DNA of 44,637 nt. Source: Porogramme epimiltina (Eukaryota > Basidiomycota > Agaricomycetes > Polyporales > Polyporaceae). The notes under the pieces are model-generated. The model made no database searches. It was given only the letters and a program-made list of their open reading frames with translations, and was not told where the DNA came from. The position numbers were made by a program, and so were the translations under genes. Below are positions 1 to 12,600 of this stretch, piece after piece. The DNA lies in the NCBI GenBank assembly GCA_900155495.1, contig FTLJ01000606.1, forward strand, positions 1 to 44,637. The letters are read 5' to 3'. How positions within the stretch are numbered: position 1 is the stretch's first letter; every line of letters starts with the position of its first letter.

Positions 1-3000
1 GCCTTGCACGCCGGGGTTTTGCTGGGAGGGGTGTGGGGGCATAGTTGGGGGCATCGGGGAGGGGTACATGGGCATGCCGTTCGGGGCGGGGTACGGGACG
101 AGCTGGGCGGGGTACGGAGAGCGCATGAGGGCGGCGGACTGGGGCGGGGCGGGCCCGGGCATCCAGACGGGTTGTCCGTATGCGGGTGCTCCGCCGTTGA
201 CGACCATGGGTCTGGGGACGGGACTGGGATGGGAGTACATGACTGTGGGGCTGGGGGCGTGGCTCATCATAGGGGAGTAACCGGGATAGGCGGGCCTGAG
301 GTTGGGTTGGCCCATTGGTGGTGGCGAGAAGGAGAACTCGGGGTTCCGAGGAACTGGAACGTGTCCGTTGGTGGATGCGGTCACAGGAGCCGAGCTCATC
401 GAAGGGGCGATGGCTGAAGGCCGCTGAGGTGCAGTCGACGACGCCGATGATGACGACACGGGTACTTGCTGGAATGCCCTTGTAACCTCGTAGGCTGACA
501 TTCGTGTCCAGGGTCCCGGACCGGATGGCGGCGGGGTTTCCCCGCCCTCGGACTTGACGTCTTGCAAGGAGAATGGAACTCCAGTAAGATCGTCGGCGAT
601 TCCCTTCAATGAGTTGACAGGCTGGTTTTGTGCCTTGTCTGATGTTGATGACCATACTGCCTTAAGGTGTTCAGGATCGGGTGCTCTTGAAGGGGATTCC
701 TTCAGGCCGAACGCCTTCGGAGATTTCGTCCATTGCGACGACAAGGTTGATTGTGACGGGGGTGTAGACAAACCGTTCTGATAGAATATAAACAATTGCA
801 TTCACAACGTTCAAGATCAAGACAGTACTCACAGGGATGGCACTCGTCTCCGGCTTAACTTCGGGTAGCGTTGTTACAGAGGCGGTCTCGACAACGGACG
901 TAGGGGCAAGTGGAGGCATCATCTCCAACCCTAGTTTCGACTCCCCTATTAGCTCGCTTGTCATCGTGAACTGCATCGGCGGCTGTGGCCCTGTAGGTAC
1001 AGACTGCGAAGTACGGTAGAACGTTACATCGGACCCGCTGAATGTCTTCGAATGCGTCGCTGGGCTTGCTGACAATGCCGTGACGGTCTCAGTTGCCTGC
1101 GGAGGACCTTTAGCTGCAGCTTTCGAAGGGGGAGGCGCTTCTGGTGGGGGTGATCTGCTGACGGTATCGAGGCCTGTTTCTTGGACTGCATCCTTGGGGA
1201 GAGGACGCCAGGAAGTCGACGGTGAAGTGGGGACCTTACGCCAAGTTGGCGGTCCGGACTCCTTCGGGTTGGCCGGACGTGTTCGTGGTGGAGTGGTTGG
1301 CAAGTTGACGACGGGCGACGAGGGCGTTTTGTCACCTGGAGTTCTGCGGACCAATCTCACTCGAGGTATTGATACGAAATACTTCGGCTGCCCATGGATC
1401 ATGCGGGGTCTGTTGATCACAATGTCGTTCACGGTGGTGTCCCGACGGTCGAGTACGTCCAACGAGAAGACCTGCAATCTCATGAAACGCTGGCCACGGG
1501 GCCAAGTCGCCTCGATCCTCGGCGCTGGAGGAATGGGCCGAGAGCTGTGACCCAACTTAACTGCGAAGACATTCCATGCTGGCTTAGGAGACTTGGGTGG
1601 TTCTGCGGCAGTAACGCTGAAGACTTCCGTGGGCTGAGGGAGGTCGTGAGGAGACTTCTGGCGGAGGGCTGGGGGTAGCCACTTGGCGGGCTTTGCAGGC
1701 TCCTTGGGCTCTTCAACCTGAGTGTGCATTCCATCCAACGCGCCTTTGATGCGTGAAATGGCATCATCCAACGCCGCCATGGGAGCCTCGCGGTAGTGTG
1801 GACTTAGAGGAGGCTTGAGGCTGCCGTTTGGAAGGTGTCCCGAGACTCTCCGGAAGTGATCCTCACCAGAGGCTTGAGACACAGACGGCCGGCGGTTTGA
1901 TGCACCATTTGGATGAGCAGAGTTATCAGGCACTGCCTCGATCGCGTCCGGGTTGGGGACTTGAGGCTTCTCCGGTAGACTCGGTGGTGGCCGAACGATC
2001 GATGCACGGCGTCTCCAAGGGCCTTCGTCCGCCTTTGAAGGAGGCGGGGGCGGGCGATGAGGCGCAGGAGGCTCGAAGAAATCAGATGCGACAGCTCTGG
2101 TAGGGCGGCTCGGAGGTGCAGCGTTTGATGTATTGGGCGTATGCTCTGAACCAGTCAACTTCCCTAGACCTTCCAGGTCCGCGAAGTCAACCACATCGAC
2201 GTCTTCGCCTTCCTTGACGTTCAGGTCGGTATGGGCTAAAACCGTTGGCGACATCAGGGACGACTCCGACGGTTGTGGCTGAACAGGTTGAACGACAGGC
2301 GGCTGAGTCTTGCGTCTCCATGTATCAGCATCCGAAGCACTCGAAGGGGTAGTCGCTGGGGTAGTCGATGTCCTCCGGGTAGTGAACGAGCGAGTTGTAC
2401 CAGTGGAGGACGGTACTCGGCCTAAGGGCGGATGTGACCGCTGCGATCCGCTGTCCGCGGTGTCATCCGGCTTCTTGTCAACCAAGGATGCCGAGGACAC
2501 AGCTTCCTCGATGATCCCGAGAACCTGAAGGGTCTAAGCGGGGCGTCCGGTCTGACATAACGTGCCGAAACTTACCTGGGCATCGGCCTCACGCTTCGCG
2601 GCTTCCTCTTTCTCGCGTTCGTGCACCTTCTCCTGTTCCTTGGCCTTCATCCGCTCCTCGATCTCAGCAGCCTTCTTACGAGCCCGCTCTTTCTCCTTCT
2701 CGCGCTCTTCCTCCTCCTGCTGGCGCCGCAGCTTCGCGCGTTCTGCAGCGGAATGCATGGCGGCTTTCCGCACCTCATCAACATCTGCGACGGGAAGCGC
2801 CGGTGGTGCGGGAGCTGCAGGCGAGTCCGCAGTCTGAGAGCTCGCGGAAGGGGGAGGAGGTTCTGAAGGTAGTGAGGCGCCGGGTGGTGGTCGCGGCGAT
2901 CGTGGAGAAATTTCGCGGTCGGGGTGTCGGGGTCCGGGAGCGGATAGATGCGGTGGGAGCTGCCTGCGAGGATCATCTCCAGGCATAGCCGGGGGGCCCA

Positions 3001-4781
3001 TAGTTGACCTGCGTCGATCGTCGAAAGAACTGTCTCCACGCCCTGGCGGATGCGGGGCACCAAAGGGTCCTTGACGGCCGGAGTCTTGTGGAGGAGGTCC
3101 GTTCGTCTGCCATGGCGGATGGTCGCGTCTCATGGGCTGGCGATCGCGGAACCGTGAACCATCTGGTGGAGATAGCGGAGCACGGTCTCCCGGAGCACGA
3201 GAGTAGGGTGCTCCTTCCATGTGCGGATGTCCGCCATTGGGGGCTTTCTGCAGGAGTTGAACGCCTTGTAGATGCGTGTGAGGCGGAGCATCTCGACGAG
3301 GCTCAGAGGGTGAGGCAGGATAATCTCGACTACCTCTCCGGTTAAAGCTAGGCGGGGGAGCTTGAGCGCTATTCCTTTGGGAGTAAGGCTCAAGGCGGTT
3401 GGACCGCTCATTGAACAGTACTCGTGACGCCTCTTGAGGAGACTGAGCAGAGGTGGATGATGGGGAGATAGCTGGGCCACCAGAACGGTCACGAGGTTGA
3501 GCTGGAGGTTGACTGGAACCTGGACGCGACCGTGGCCAACTTCTGTCAAAGTCGTCTCCGAAGCGCTCCTCTTTGCTCACGGGCTGGTCCGTCACACTAT
3601 TCGACGTAGTCGTGCCCGTTTCGGTTGGCGCTAATGGCGTCGGGTCTCGCGGTGGGGACGATTGGCGTGAAGATTCCGTGGGTTGTACTTTGTACTGACG
3701 TCCGTCGCCAAACTCGATGACGCCATCCAAGAAGTTGTCGTCGTCTTCTTCCATCTGTACTTTGATGAACAAACGCGTTCTCTCATGTGCAAATCAACTC
3801 ACCTCATCCCAGTGGTGTGCATTAGGATCCAGGTGCACTCCGCGAAAAGTGTCCTCTTCTGCCATCAGGTCTGCTTGCTTGTGTGCTGCAGCAGAGTCCT
3901 CGACAGCCTTCTTGTCATTTGTCTGAGATAGACGGCCTGCAACAATTTAGGTATGGGCCAAGCGACAATACCTGGTGAAACTACACGTACTTTGAGCAAC
4001 TTCTGCCGCAGTAGGAAACTCCGACTGAACTCCCGATCTTGTGGCGGGTGCAGAGCTACCTTTCGTGTTTCCCCAAGCTGGCTTTGCAGACGCGTCCCTC
4101 TTCGCGGGCAGCGTATCTTGACCATTGCGTGGTTGAGGATGAATCACCTTGCCCCCGGGCGGCGGAACAGGCACAACACCAGCACCTGGTACAGTACCAG
4201 GTACGGTTTTCTGATTCGTGGTAGAAAGAGGTGCAGGGGTGCCGGCGGAGACTGCAGAGGATGGACGAGACCACCCTGCGCTACTAGGCTGCGGCGTTGC
4301 AGTTAACTTGGCTGTCACGAGTCGAGGGTGAGCAGCAGCCGTCTGGAGAGCGGGCTTCTCTAAATGATGCGGAGTGTTATTTTTCATCCATGTATGCACC
4401 AGAAAACGTACGGTTCGAGTTCGCAGCTTTTAGCACGGGCGAGGCAGAGAGGGCGTGGGTAGGAGTGGAGGCAGATGTCTTCTCAAGGAACTTTTTGTTG
4501 ATGTTGACATGACTGAACTTCTTCGGATGTGGCATATTCAAAGGCAGGGCATTTGACGACGTAGTCGAGGAAGGCCCTTGTGTTCCACCTTTGGATCCGG
4601 AAGCCGAAGACTGGGACGAGGGACTAGGGTCTCTCGACCTGCCAACCACCGAGTTTCCGACTCCTCCCAGAGATCCTTCCACTCCTCCATTCAGATCCTG
4701 ATGGGCCTCGGCGTCCGTGGAAAGGCTAGCATCGAGACGTTCGACCTTCTCAGAGTGCTGTACAGAGTCGGTACTGGCCAT
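1..4781 (-). CDS. Long disordered Pro/Ser-rich protein, PRRC2/BAT2-N-like start, 3' truncated
   Basis: Function is not recognised. Exons on the minus strand are 4412-4781, 3991-4359, 3803-3936, 2576-3754, 833-2524 and 1-777; the frame is still open at base 1, so the C-terminus lies outside the window (1507 codons seen). The five introns (48-55 nt) all have GT-AG ends and keep phase. The start is ATG at 4781. The N-terminus carries a short basic conserved-looking block (HVNINKKFLEK), then HPRLVTAKLT and GWSRPSS. This faintly resembles the N-terminal domain of PRRC2/BAT2 proteins, which is inference only. An acidic segment, EEDDDNFLDGVIEFGDG, follows. A strongly charged coiled-coil-like Glu/Lys/Arg stretch is encoded at about 2590-2760. 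The remainder is low-complexity Pro/Ser/Thr, with a Met/Pro/Tyr-rich tail. It is divergent from the next gene, 374 bp away. A scaffold or RNA-granule role would be a guess. Confidence 0.82.
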
Positions 4782-5155
4782 AGACGCGTCTGGAGACGCA
4801 GCAAGTGACTAGAGCGTGCAGCGAGTCGTAAGGTAGATAGATGGAAAAGAATACAACAGGACCAGCCGCGGAGAGTACGGACAGGGTGTGTGTGCGGCGG
4901 AGACTGGCGCAACGAGCTCAGGAGTTGGACTAGCTCGCACTGGGGGTGGCCAGGCAGCGTTGGCTGGGCGGGACATCGACCAATCGCAGGCTGCAGCACA
5001 CCGGCAGTTCCCGAGACGCTATGCCTCTCCCTCGGTCTCGCGGTGGCGTGCACTGTTCCCGCCTCGTCTCTCGTCCTCTCCTGGTTCTCTTCCTTGTCAT
5101 TGTCCCTTTCGCCGCGGCCTTACGCGCTTCGCTGTGCAGAGCCTCACGCGTACAG
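4782..5155. promoter_or_regulatory. Divergent promoter between the disordered-protein gene and the Rxt2-like gene
   Basis: This 374 bp stretch separates two head-to-head starts. A CCAAT pentamer lies at 4980-4984. An open frame without ATG runs through it into the plus-strand gene, but I see no conserved protein there and treat it as leader sequence. The regulatory role is inferred from gene layout only. Confidence 0.4.
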
Positions 5156-6278
5156 ATGGACACACAACTGGAACGCTTCACTATGGCGTCCGACCCACCA
5201 GTCCATGAACTCTCGCGACCTTCTACCAGCGGTCAACACCCCGTCGCACCAATTAACGGTATAAAGAGGTCATACCACCACCTCGAGGAGTCAAGATATG
5301 AGGACCCCAGGTATGTACTCACTGTGCTCAAAGCTGCACCCTCCTCATTATCAGCCCTTCATAGCCATATGAGCCTGCCGTCGAACGACACGGACGCGTA
5401 TTACTACCCTTCGAACGGCTTTGATCTCGATGACGAGCTACCACACCCACCGTTCAGGGGAAATTGGGGTATGAAAATGTACAACGAAGCAAAATGGGTG
5501 CGTAGAGGGAAAGTGACACCATGGGGGCCCTCAATGGAGGATTGGGAGGTGCGTGAGCCAGTTCAGACCTTCGACCTGTCTCTCATGGGTCCTCTAGTCC
5601 GAAGACCGTGCAAGAAAGCGTATAAAGCAACTCCTTTCTATCGAGGAGGAACGAGATGGCCCAATAACCCTCCCACACCTACGCTCACCTTCACCACCCC
5701 TCATGGCCCCCTACCCTCATCCCAGCACACAACACTTTTCGTACACTTCGTTCGTTATGGACAAGGCTACAACACACTCCTTCCGTTCCCGCGTGTTCGA
5801 CGAACTGGAGGACTCCACGAACACACTCATTGAGGGTGAGACTGCTCTACGACGTGCCCTTGGAAGACTATGGCAGGCTATGAGCGAAGATCCCGATGAA
5901 GCCGGACAAGATGAGTCCTTGGTTCCGAAGCGCGAGGATGAGGACGGCGAAGCGCCTGGCGCTAGCAGTCGACTTGCGAGGGCACCGGACCTTACCCCCG
6001 TCGCTCACAAGCTGTTCTTGTCACCGGAAGCACAATCAATTTTTGAACACTCTCGATCGCGCGCGGAGATGCAGATGGACGCCCTGGAGAAGGCGTTGGC
6101 GACGTTGCGGGAGCTTCAAGATGATGGTAGGGAGTATGTGGAACGTTTGGAGGAAATTCGGGAAGGGCTTGGGGACACTCGGACCCAGAGGGGCGGCGTG
6201 TGGGACTTGGTGAGGCGGAAGGCAATACAGGAACTGCAGGAGGTCGCTTCTGCTGCCGCGGCGGTCGGTGTCTCCTGA
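5156..6278 (+). CDS. Probable Rxt2-like subunit of Rpd3-type histone deacetylase complex
   Basis: A conserved-looking block near the N-terminus (GNWGMKMYNEAKWVRRGKV, then WGPSMEDWE) resembles the N-terminal domain of Rxt2, a subunit of the Rpd3L histone deacetylase complex in fungi. The C-terminal third is a charged helix (LQDDGREYVERLEEIREGLG, then VWDLVRRKAIQELQE), also in keeping with that family. The start is ATG at 5156, the first ATG before the conserved part. The likely model is exons 5156-5310, 5365-5619 and 5726-6278, giving 320 residues. The first intron (5311-5364) has a gtatgt donor but is a multiple of three and could be retained. The second join (about 5620-5725, 106 nt) is needed to change frame, but its exact donor is uncertain. 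The family call rests on motif memory; the exon joins are the weakest part. Confidence 0.55.
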
Positions 6279-6674
6279 GCCATCGGACCAGGCGGTTGCG
6301 GTTGGTTCCATCGCCGTCAGCCGCGGACATCGCTTGGACGTCGCTTGCTCCTTTCGGGGCGGACCTCTCGGACGTGTATGTATTATTGCGTGCTGCATTT
6401 TCCTCTTAGGTACATGATACCCCGTCCGACGAGGGCGCGTGTTGTAGTTGTAGGACGAACATGGGCTGCCTCTCTGGGCTATTGCATAGGACATAAAGGG
6501 GGCTCGGCAAGAGGGTCGGAGTCGGCACTAGCGCCACAAAGGAGAGCGCTAAGGCTCAATACGTCCGACCATTGACCGTAGAGGTATTTAGACCCTGACG
6601 GTACTCTTCGTGTCCACAACAAGATCTCCCCTCTTAAACCCCCCTCCGCCCTCCGCTGACACGTACGGCACTCC
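6279..6674. other. Intergenic region upstream of BLM10-A
   Basis: These 396 bp lie between the stop of the Rxt2-like gene and the BLM10-A start codon, both on the plus strand. They presumably hold the BLM10-A promoter. I see no clear TATA box and no copy of the yeast proteasome element GGTGGCAAA. Confidence 0.4.
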
Positions 6675-9600
6675 ATGAACATACCGGATATCTCTGCTCT
6701 TGCCCTCCGCGACGCAGACCCTCCACCCCCAGACACTTCTCCGCCCATCCCGGACGACGTCATGCACACGACGGACCGCTACATGGTCAAGCTCAGGAAC
6801 TATGCAAAATCTATCCCCTATTCCATCGAGTCAAACTCGCGCATGCAGGAGATGCTGGACTTTATCTTACTGCGTCTTTCGCAATGCGTGGAGGCGAAGG
6901 ACTATGACCCCGGGCTGCTACAGTGGGATAGCATGCTAACATAGTGAGCGCCCTCGTCTTAGGGTTGTGTATGTATGCTGACGATCCATCATACAAGTTG
7001 GTCCATGCTAAAGTATCCCATACCGAAGGAGAAGCGCATCGCCCTCATCAAGTTGTACTTCCATGTGTGCACGACCCCTGGTATGCCGAATCACATCGTC
7101 GCGGCCTGTTCGGACGGCCTTCAAGTCCTGGGCAGGTCGAAGAAGAAGCTTTCGGTTAACGACATGAGGCTACCATGGCTACCTATATATAAGATCCTGA
7201 GCAAGGATCTGTTCCTCACTAGACGGCAATTCGAGATTAGGCGAGTCCCTACTCAAGTATTGGCTATACCATCGTTTGCTCATGCATGTGGGGGCATGTA
7301 GCCAGACCTCCTGGTACATGGGATACATCGTCGAAAATGTTCGCCGTTTCTTCCACCCCTCTGCCATTGACGAGATGCTCTCCACCTTCCTCCCTTCTAT
7401 GAACTGTACCAGTTTGAATGTGAGTGTTAGCGCCACGGTTAACAGTGCACGCCCCTATTGACTTGCGCCACTCAGAGCGTCCTAGCGTCGCAGTACTACA
7501 TGGTCACTTTCCTACCCCTCTCCCATCCTCAATCCTACCTCCCTATGCTCTTCCGATTATGGGAGTCAGTGAATTCGTATATGTTCGACGACAGAATGCT
7601 GCAGTTTCTCTCGCGACTAGCAGAGATGCACGTTGACCCCTCTGTAAGTGACCCTCAGAGAATAGAGGAGGTTCCAGACGACGAATGCTCCGAGGGAGAA
7701 AGTCGCCCCGGGTGGTCCAAGGAGGACCTGGAGACCAAGTTCAAGTGGTCGGGGCTGTTCTCAGACGTTGGAATATTCTCGGAGCCCCACTGGAATTATA
7801 TCATGACGAAGTGTATGGCCTCCATGGGTTTGTCTCGCCGCTACGAACGTAGTCGCCCTTTGCTGAACATACATGCCACCCACAGAGATCCCCCTCGCTG
7901 ATGCAGGGTCCCTGACTACAGGGCCCAATGCAGACGGCCAGGCCACCTTCGAGATGAACCGTCTCCCTAAGCCGAACTGGCGAATTCGTTCGTCCCTTGG
8001 CTCTACTCTACTGAGACGCGTGACTAATGCTATCTAACAGCGTCTTTGGCTCGCATTATCGTATACTCTATGGCACCTGACGCAATGCCTAGTCCTGCGT
8101 CCAACGCACCAACGCCGTTTTTTACGCCTGTAGCATCCGGCACCAACACACCGCTGCCCCAGCAGAACGGTGGCCTCGGCGACTACCTCTCTGCCCCTCT
8201 AGGAAAAGGTAGTCATTTCAAAGTCAAGACATATCTCGCTGGGTGTAAGGCACTCGATTCACTGGTAAAGCTTATCGCGTCGACCGAGAGCTTCTTCCAT
8301 CCTACCAACTCTGGTAGTTGGACGGGTGACGTAAGTTCAACTTAGCGTTACTTAACATGGGCTCATGCTCATGTTGTATTTCTGCGCAGCTTAGCGCGTT
8401 CATCAAGTACATCGTATACGACTTTAACCGACGTATGCTCTGTTTACAACACTCTTGCTTGGCTGCTCTCTGATTCTGCGCTCAGGTTGGAAAGAAGAGC
8501 AGAAACCGGACTGTAAAACACCAATGGTATTTTCTTTGCACTTTGAGCTCTAGCGCGTTTACTAATCGCCTGCTCACTAGCACCGTCGTCTCACGCCACT
8601 CATCAGACGAGAGCTCGTGAAGTCCCTCAGAACAGTGGCTTTGCTTGCGATGTTTTCTCAAGACAGTACTACTGTAGCTAATATCCAGAGCTGTCTCAAG
8701 TCTATGAGCGTCATGGAACCCGACCTCATCTTGCACCCAATCCTTGAGCGTGCGGTGCCTGCGCTAGAGGCATTGGTGGAGGTATGCTCACCCTCCATCT
8801 CCTTAGATTCCATGTTAACCCGTTCTAGACACATCGAACGATTGCTGTGATCAAAGCGTTGGGTGCCGTTGCCCCCGCGATGGTCTGCCGCGATGTGTAT
8901 TATCCGGGAGCGAAACATCTCTTCCCCATCCTTGATCTGTTACTCCCTGGTATTGATCTTGTACGTCCTATTCATCCACGTCCAATAATAAATTCCTAAC
9001 GCGCCTCGTATAAGAACGATCCACCGAAGACGGTATGTTCCAAATCGGTGGCGTATCCTTATGTAGTGCATTCATTATGGCTCCGTAGTTCTGTACCACC
9101 TCCTTTATCTCCGAAGTCGCGCAGTACATCAAATTTGGCGAACTCACCGCTAGATCTGATGCCTCAATCGGGAGCGCGATTGATGTTGTTAGAACTCAGT
9201 CCCCAAATGGGTTTCAAATGGAGACGGAGCGCTTTCCCGACGGAGTGGAAGCAGGCACCGAGATCCCTTTAACCATGGAAGAGGAAGATGCAATTTTGAG
9301 GAACACTGCGGGTACATTCGCAGATTGGGTTGCCGCGTTTTTACAACGCGTGATCCTCCTATTCGAGAACCTCCCTGAAGAGGGTCCGAACGGCTCGGCC
9401 GGCGGAGCTACAGAAGGTGAGTCGGACATCACAGCATTACGGAGCCTGTTGCTGAACAATGTTTAGTCCAACTCGTGGATGCCGTATCCGGAGCGTTCAG
9501 TCAAATATGTGTCCATTTGTCTGAGCCCTTATACGACATGGTGCTCGGTCTCGTGTTTGACTACGCCACTCAAAACGTCCGGTCGAACGCGGTTCGCGCC

Positions 9601-12600
9601 ATTCACCAGCTTGTCGAGTGTGTCGCCAACGCGCACCCTGAGAAAACCCTTGCCCGCTTCTTGCCCTTCTGCGATCGCAGCATCAGAACCGAACTTGATC
9701 ACGGAGCCAGTTCACTACGAATCACGTCGTCCGGTTCGACACCGCTGCCTTCAGATGCTACCCTCCACTGGAGTGAGTACAGCATATTTCACTGATATCG
9801 AAGCGAAGCTGATAAGCTTTTAGACCTCGCAATTCTTAGGGGCGCTATGTACAAGTAAGTAACATGTCGACATCTAGTGTAAACTCGGCGACCCTGACGA
9901 TCGTATCTCATAGTGACGGCCGGGTGGTAAGACACATGACATGTCGAAACTTAACTATGCTTAAATCTGCTGCGTCTAGACGCTAAAGTACCGCGATCAA
10001 CTCATCTCGCTATTCAAGGTTCTCCATGACAAGACCTTCTCGAAGCGCGGCTATTCCTCTAGTGGGAAGCTGCTCTCAAGCATGCTTCTGACGCTCAGCC
10101 ACACTTATCCGCTGGAGAACAAATTCGTCAATCCTTCTGAGTGGAACTCCCCAGGCAAGTTATTGGGAAGTTTGCCCCAAACGCGCTCTTAGCTTACGAC
10201 TGCGTCCAGATTTCAAGTCAAATCATCACAAATACTGGGGCAAGTTATACAAGCCCGATGATGTACAGGTTCGAGCTTCTTCTGCTCTTGCTACAAGGCC
10301 ATCCTCATAACCGTTACGTCTCAGTTGACATGGCATGTTCCCAACGCGGATGAGATCGACTTCGTCCTTCAGATATTCAAACAGTTCATTGAGCCCATCC
10401 TCGACACTCTTCATGCGCTTCTGGAACCCGGTAAGTAGCTGCGTTGTGCCAACCTGCTGCCCTGACACATCAGAAATAGGGGTTACTCGAGATGAAATTT
10501 GGCGTAATGACTTCTGCAGGTACGAGTGAATTCTATTAACAGAGTGCTTCTACGAGACTCACTTGCGAGGCAGACATTTGAGCTTCGTTCGCAATGCGTT
10601 TGCCGGTATACCTACCCTGGCGAAAGAGGTTATCACCCCTGATGAACAACAAGCAGCGATGAGCTCGACCGATATCTTGTGCGTCGCATTCCAACTTCTG
10701 TATCTTATACTTATTAACAAGCACATCTAGGAACGAGATTCCCGAGATGATCGCATGCGTTGAACCGCTCAATGCAGGCTTTGCTTTATCAGACCCTGAC
10801 GATCCTCGTCACAAGTATATCACCTCCCTGCGCAGAAAATTCGGCGAGTTCTTGCACAAGGCGTCTGTTTCCCTCCAGCAGCAGGGTGAGGAGAACACTG
10901 TGGACGCTGTCCATGGATTGGTGAGCGAGTCGATCATAGGCACTCAGCCGAATGACTGACGACTCGCCAGCTCCGATCCGTTCGCACATTCCTCTTGGAG
11001 TACGGGGATAGCCGAGATAGGTGAGCAAGCTACCCCCTGAGCAGTCCGTCGGGCACAACCGACATGATTCTCGCATATAGCTACTATCTACAATCCGACC
11101 GGTACCAGAGCGAGCTTAACATTGCAAGACATTATGCTGGACAGAAAGAGTGGCCGCGAGCTCTATATGTGAGACGTGCGAGGTGGGTGTTTGTTTCCAT
11201 TCACGTGTGAAGAGCCTCACCCGCATTGTAAGGCTGTACCACGCCGCCCGCCTCCGCTGGAACTCGATCGAGCGACGCCGAGGCCCATTGGAAGACGCGT
11301 TAGTGGACGATATCACCCAGTGGTCCATGTGGAACTACGCTACCGGCAAGTCGTTTTATCTCTGGTACTCGCTCGTTCTAACCTACTTGGTGTAGTGAGA
11401 GAGTGAATACTGAGGCTTTAACGTTGTCCGAGTCACCCGACTAATGTCTTTTGTTAGATCAAGCCAAGCACTTTTGGAAAGCCTGTGCAACGTGAGTGTT
11501 GGCTATTGTGTACGAATGTACTGTATATTGACCCCCCTGGCTTTACCGCAGAGCTTCGATGGAGTAAGGCGTCGTTGCCTCCCTGTTCTCTACGAGTCGC
11601 TCGAGCCCGGGACAGAAGACGATCGGATGAAGGGCGCACTTTGGACACTGAACTTGTCGGTATTCGGTGAGCATTTTGTCTGATACTAACCCAGAATACC
11701 CTTTCATTGTGTTCGTCTATCACAGCGAAGTACGCTAGCGGAGGTGGGTACTTTCTTATTATGTAGATTCTCCCATTGAAAGCCTATAGAGCCGACCCTT
11801 GCCACTGAGCTCGTCAAGAGGCTCTTTGCCTGTCAACACAACGAGAAGGTATTTTCTCGTGCTCTCGTGGCGAACCAGAGTACTAACGAACCCTCTCAGT
11901 CCTCTATCCAGGACTGCGTCGCATCCTTAGGCGAGACATGTGAGTAAATCGTGATAATCCGTTCAGATCTTGCGTTCTTACTCTCTTAATTCCTCCTCTT
12001 CCGTCCAGGCCTGAGCAACTTTGGGGAACCTTGCCACATAGTTTATGATGTGGAGAGTAAGGATCTAGCTAACGCGGCTCGTGCGATGAGAGCCATAGTG
12101 TCCACTGCGGACTCGGCCAAGGATGACGTCTTGGCAAGGTGTAGGAAACAGCGAGTCGACCGTGTGGTTCTCATGAATGAAGCTACTGAGAAAACGGTAA
12201 ATGGTTACATATACAGCACTGCCTCCGTGACTAACTCTCCTTCAGACGGACACAGTCCTAGGCATTGCCAACGACCCGAACACTCACTGGAGATATTCAA
12301 TTGTGGCAGTCCGCTGCCTTCGTGCGCTCATCAGAAGGGACGCCCCCATGAAGTCTGCCCATATGGAATATCTCTTAGACAAAACTTATGACTCTAATGC
12401 AAGCATGGTGAGCACTTCGGATCCATTGTTTTCGAACATCCGGCTTATACTGTCTATAGCGCTACGTAAGACGCCGATTCACCCAAATTGACAGTCTCTA
12501 ACGTGTCATATTAGTACGCTCAAAGGGGCATCATGAAGGTCTCTCGATATGTTAAGCTCCGTTCTCTCGCCCACGGTCCTGTAGACATCGCACTAGAACA

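Noticed and set aside
671..2500. Stand-alone 609-codon gene
   Set aside because: It is one exon (833-2524) of the larger minus-strand gene; it starts within that exon and runs past its donor into an intron.
4946..5155. N-terminal extension of the Rxt2-like protein
   Set aside because: The frame is open but begins without ATG and has no conserved feature; the first good ATG is at 5156.
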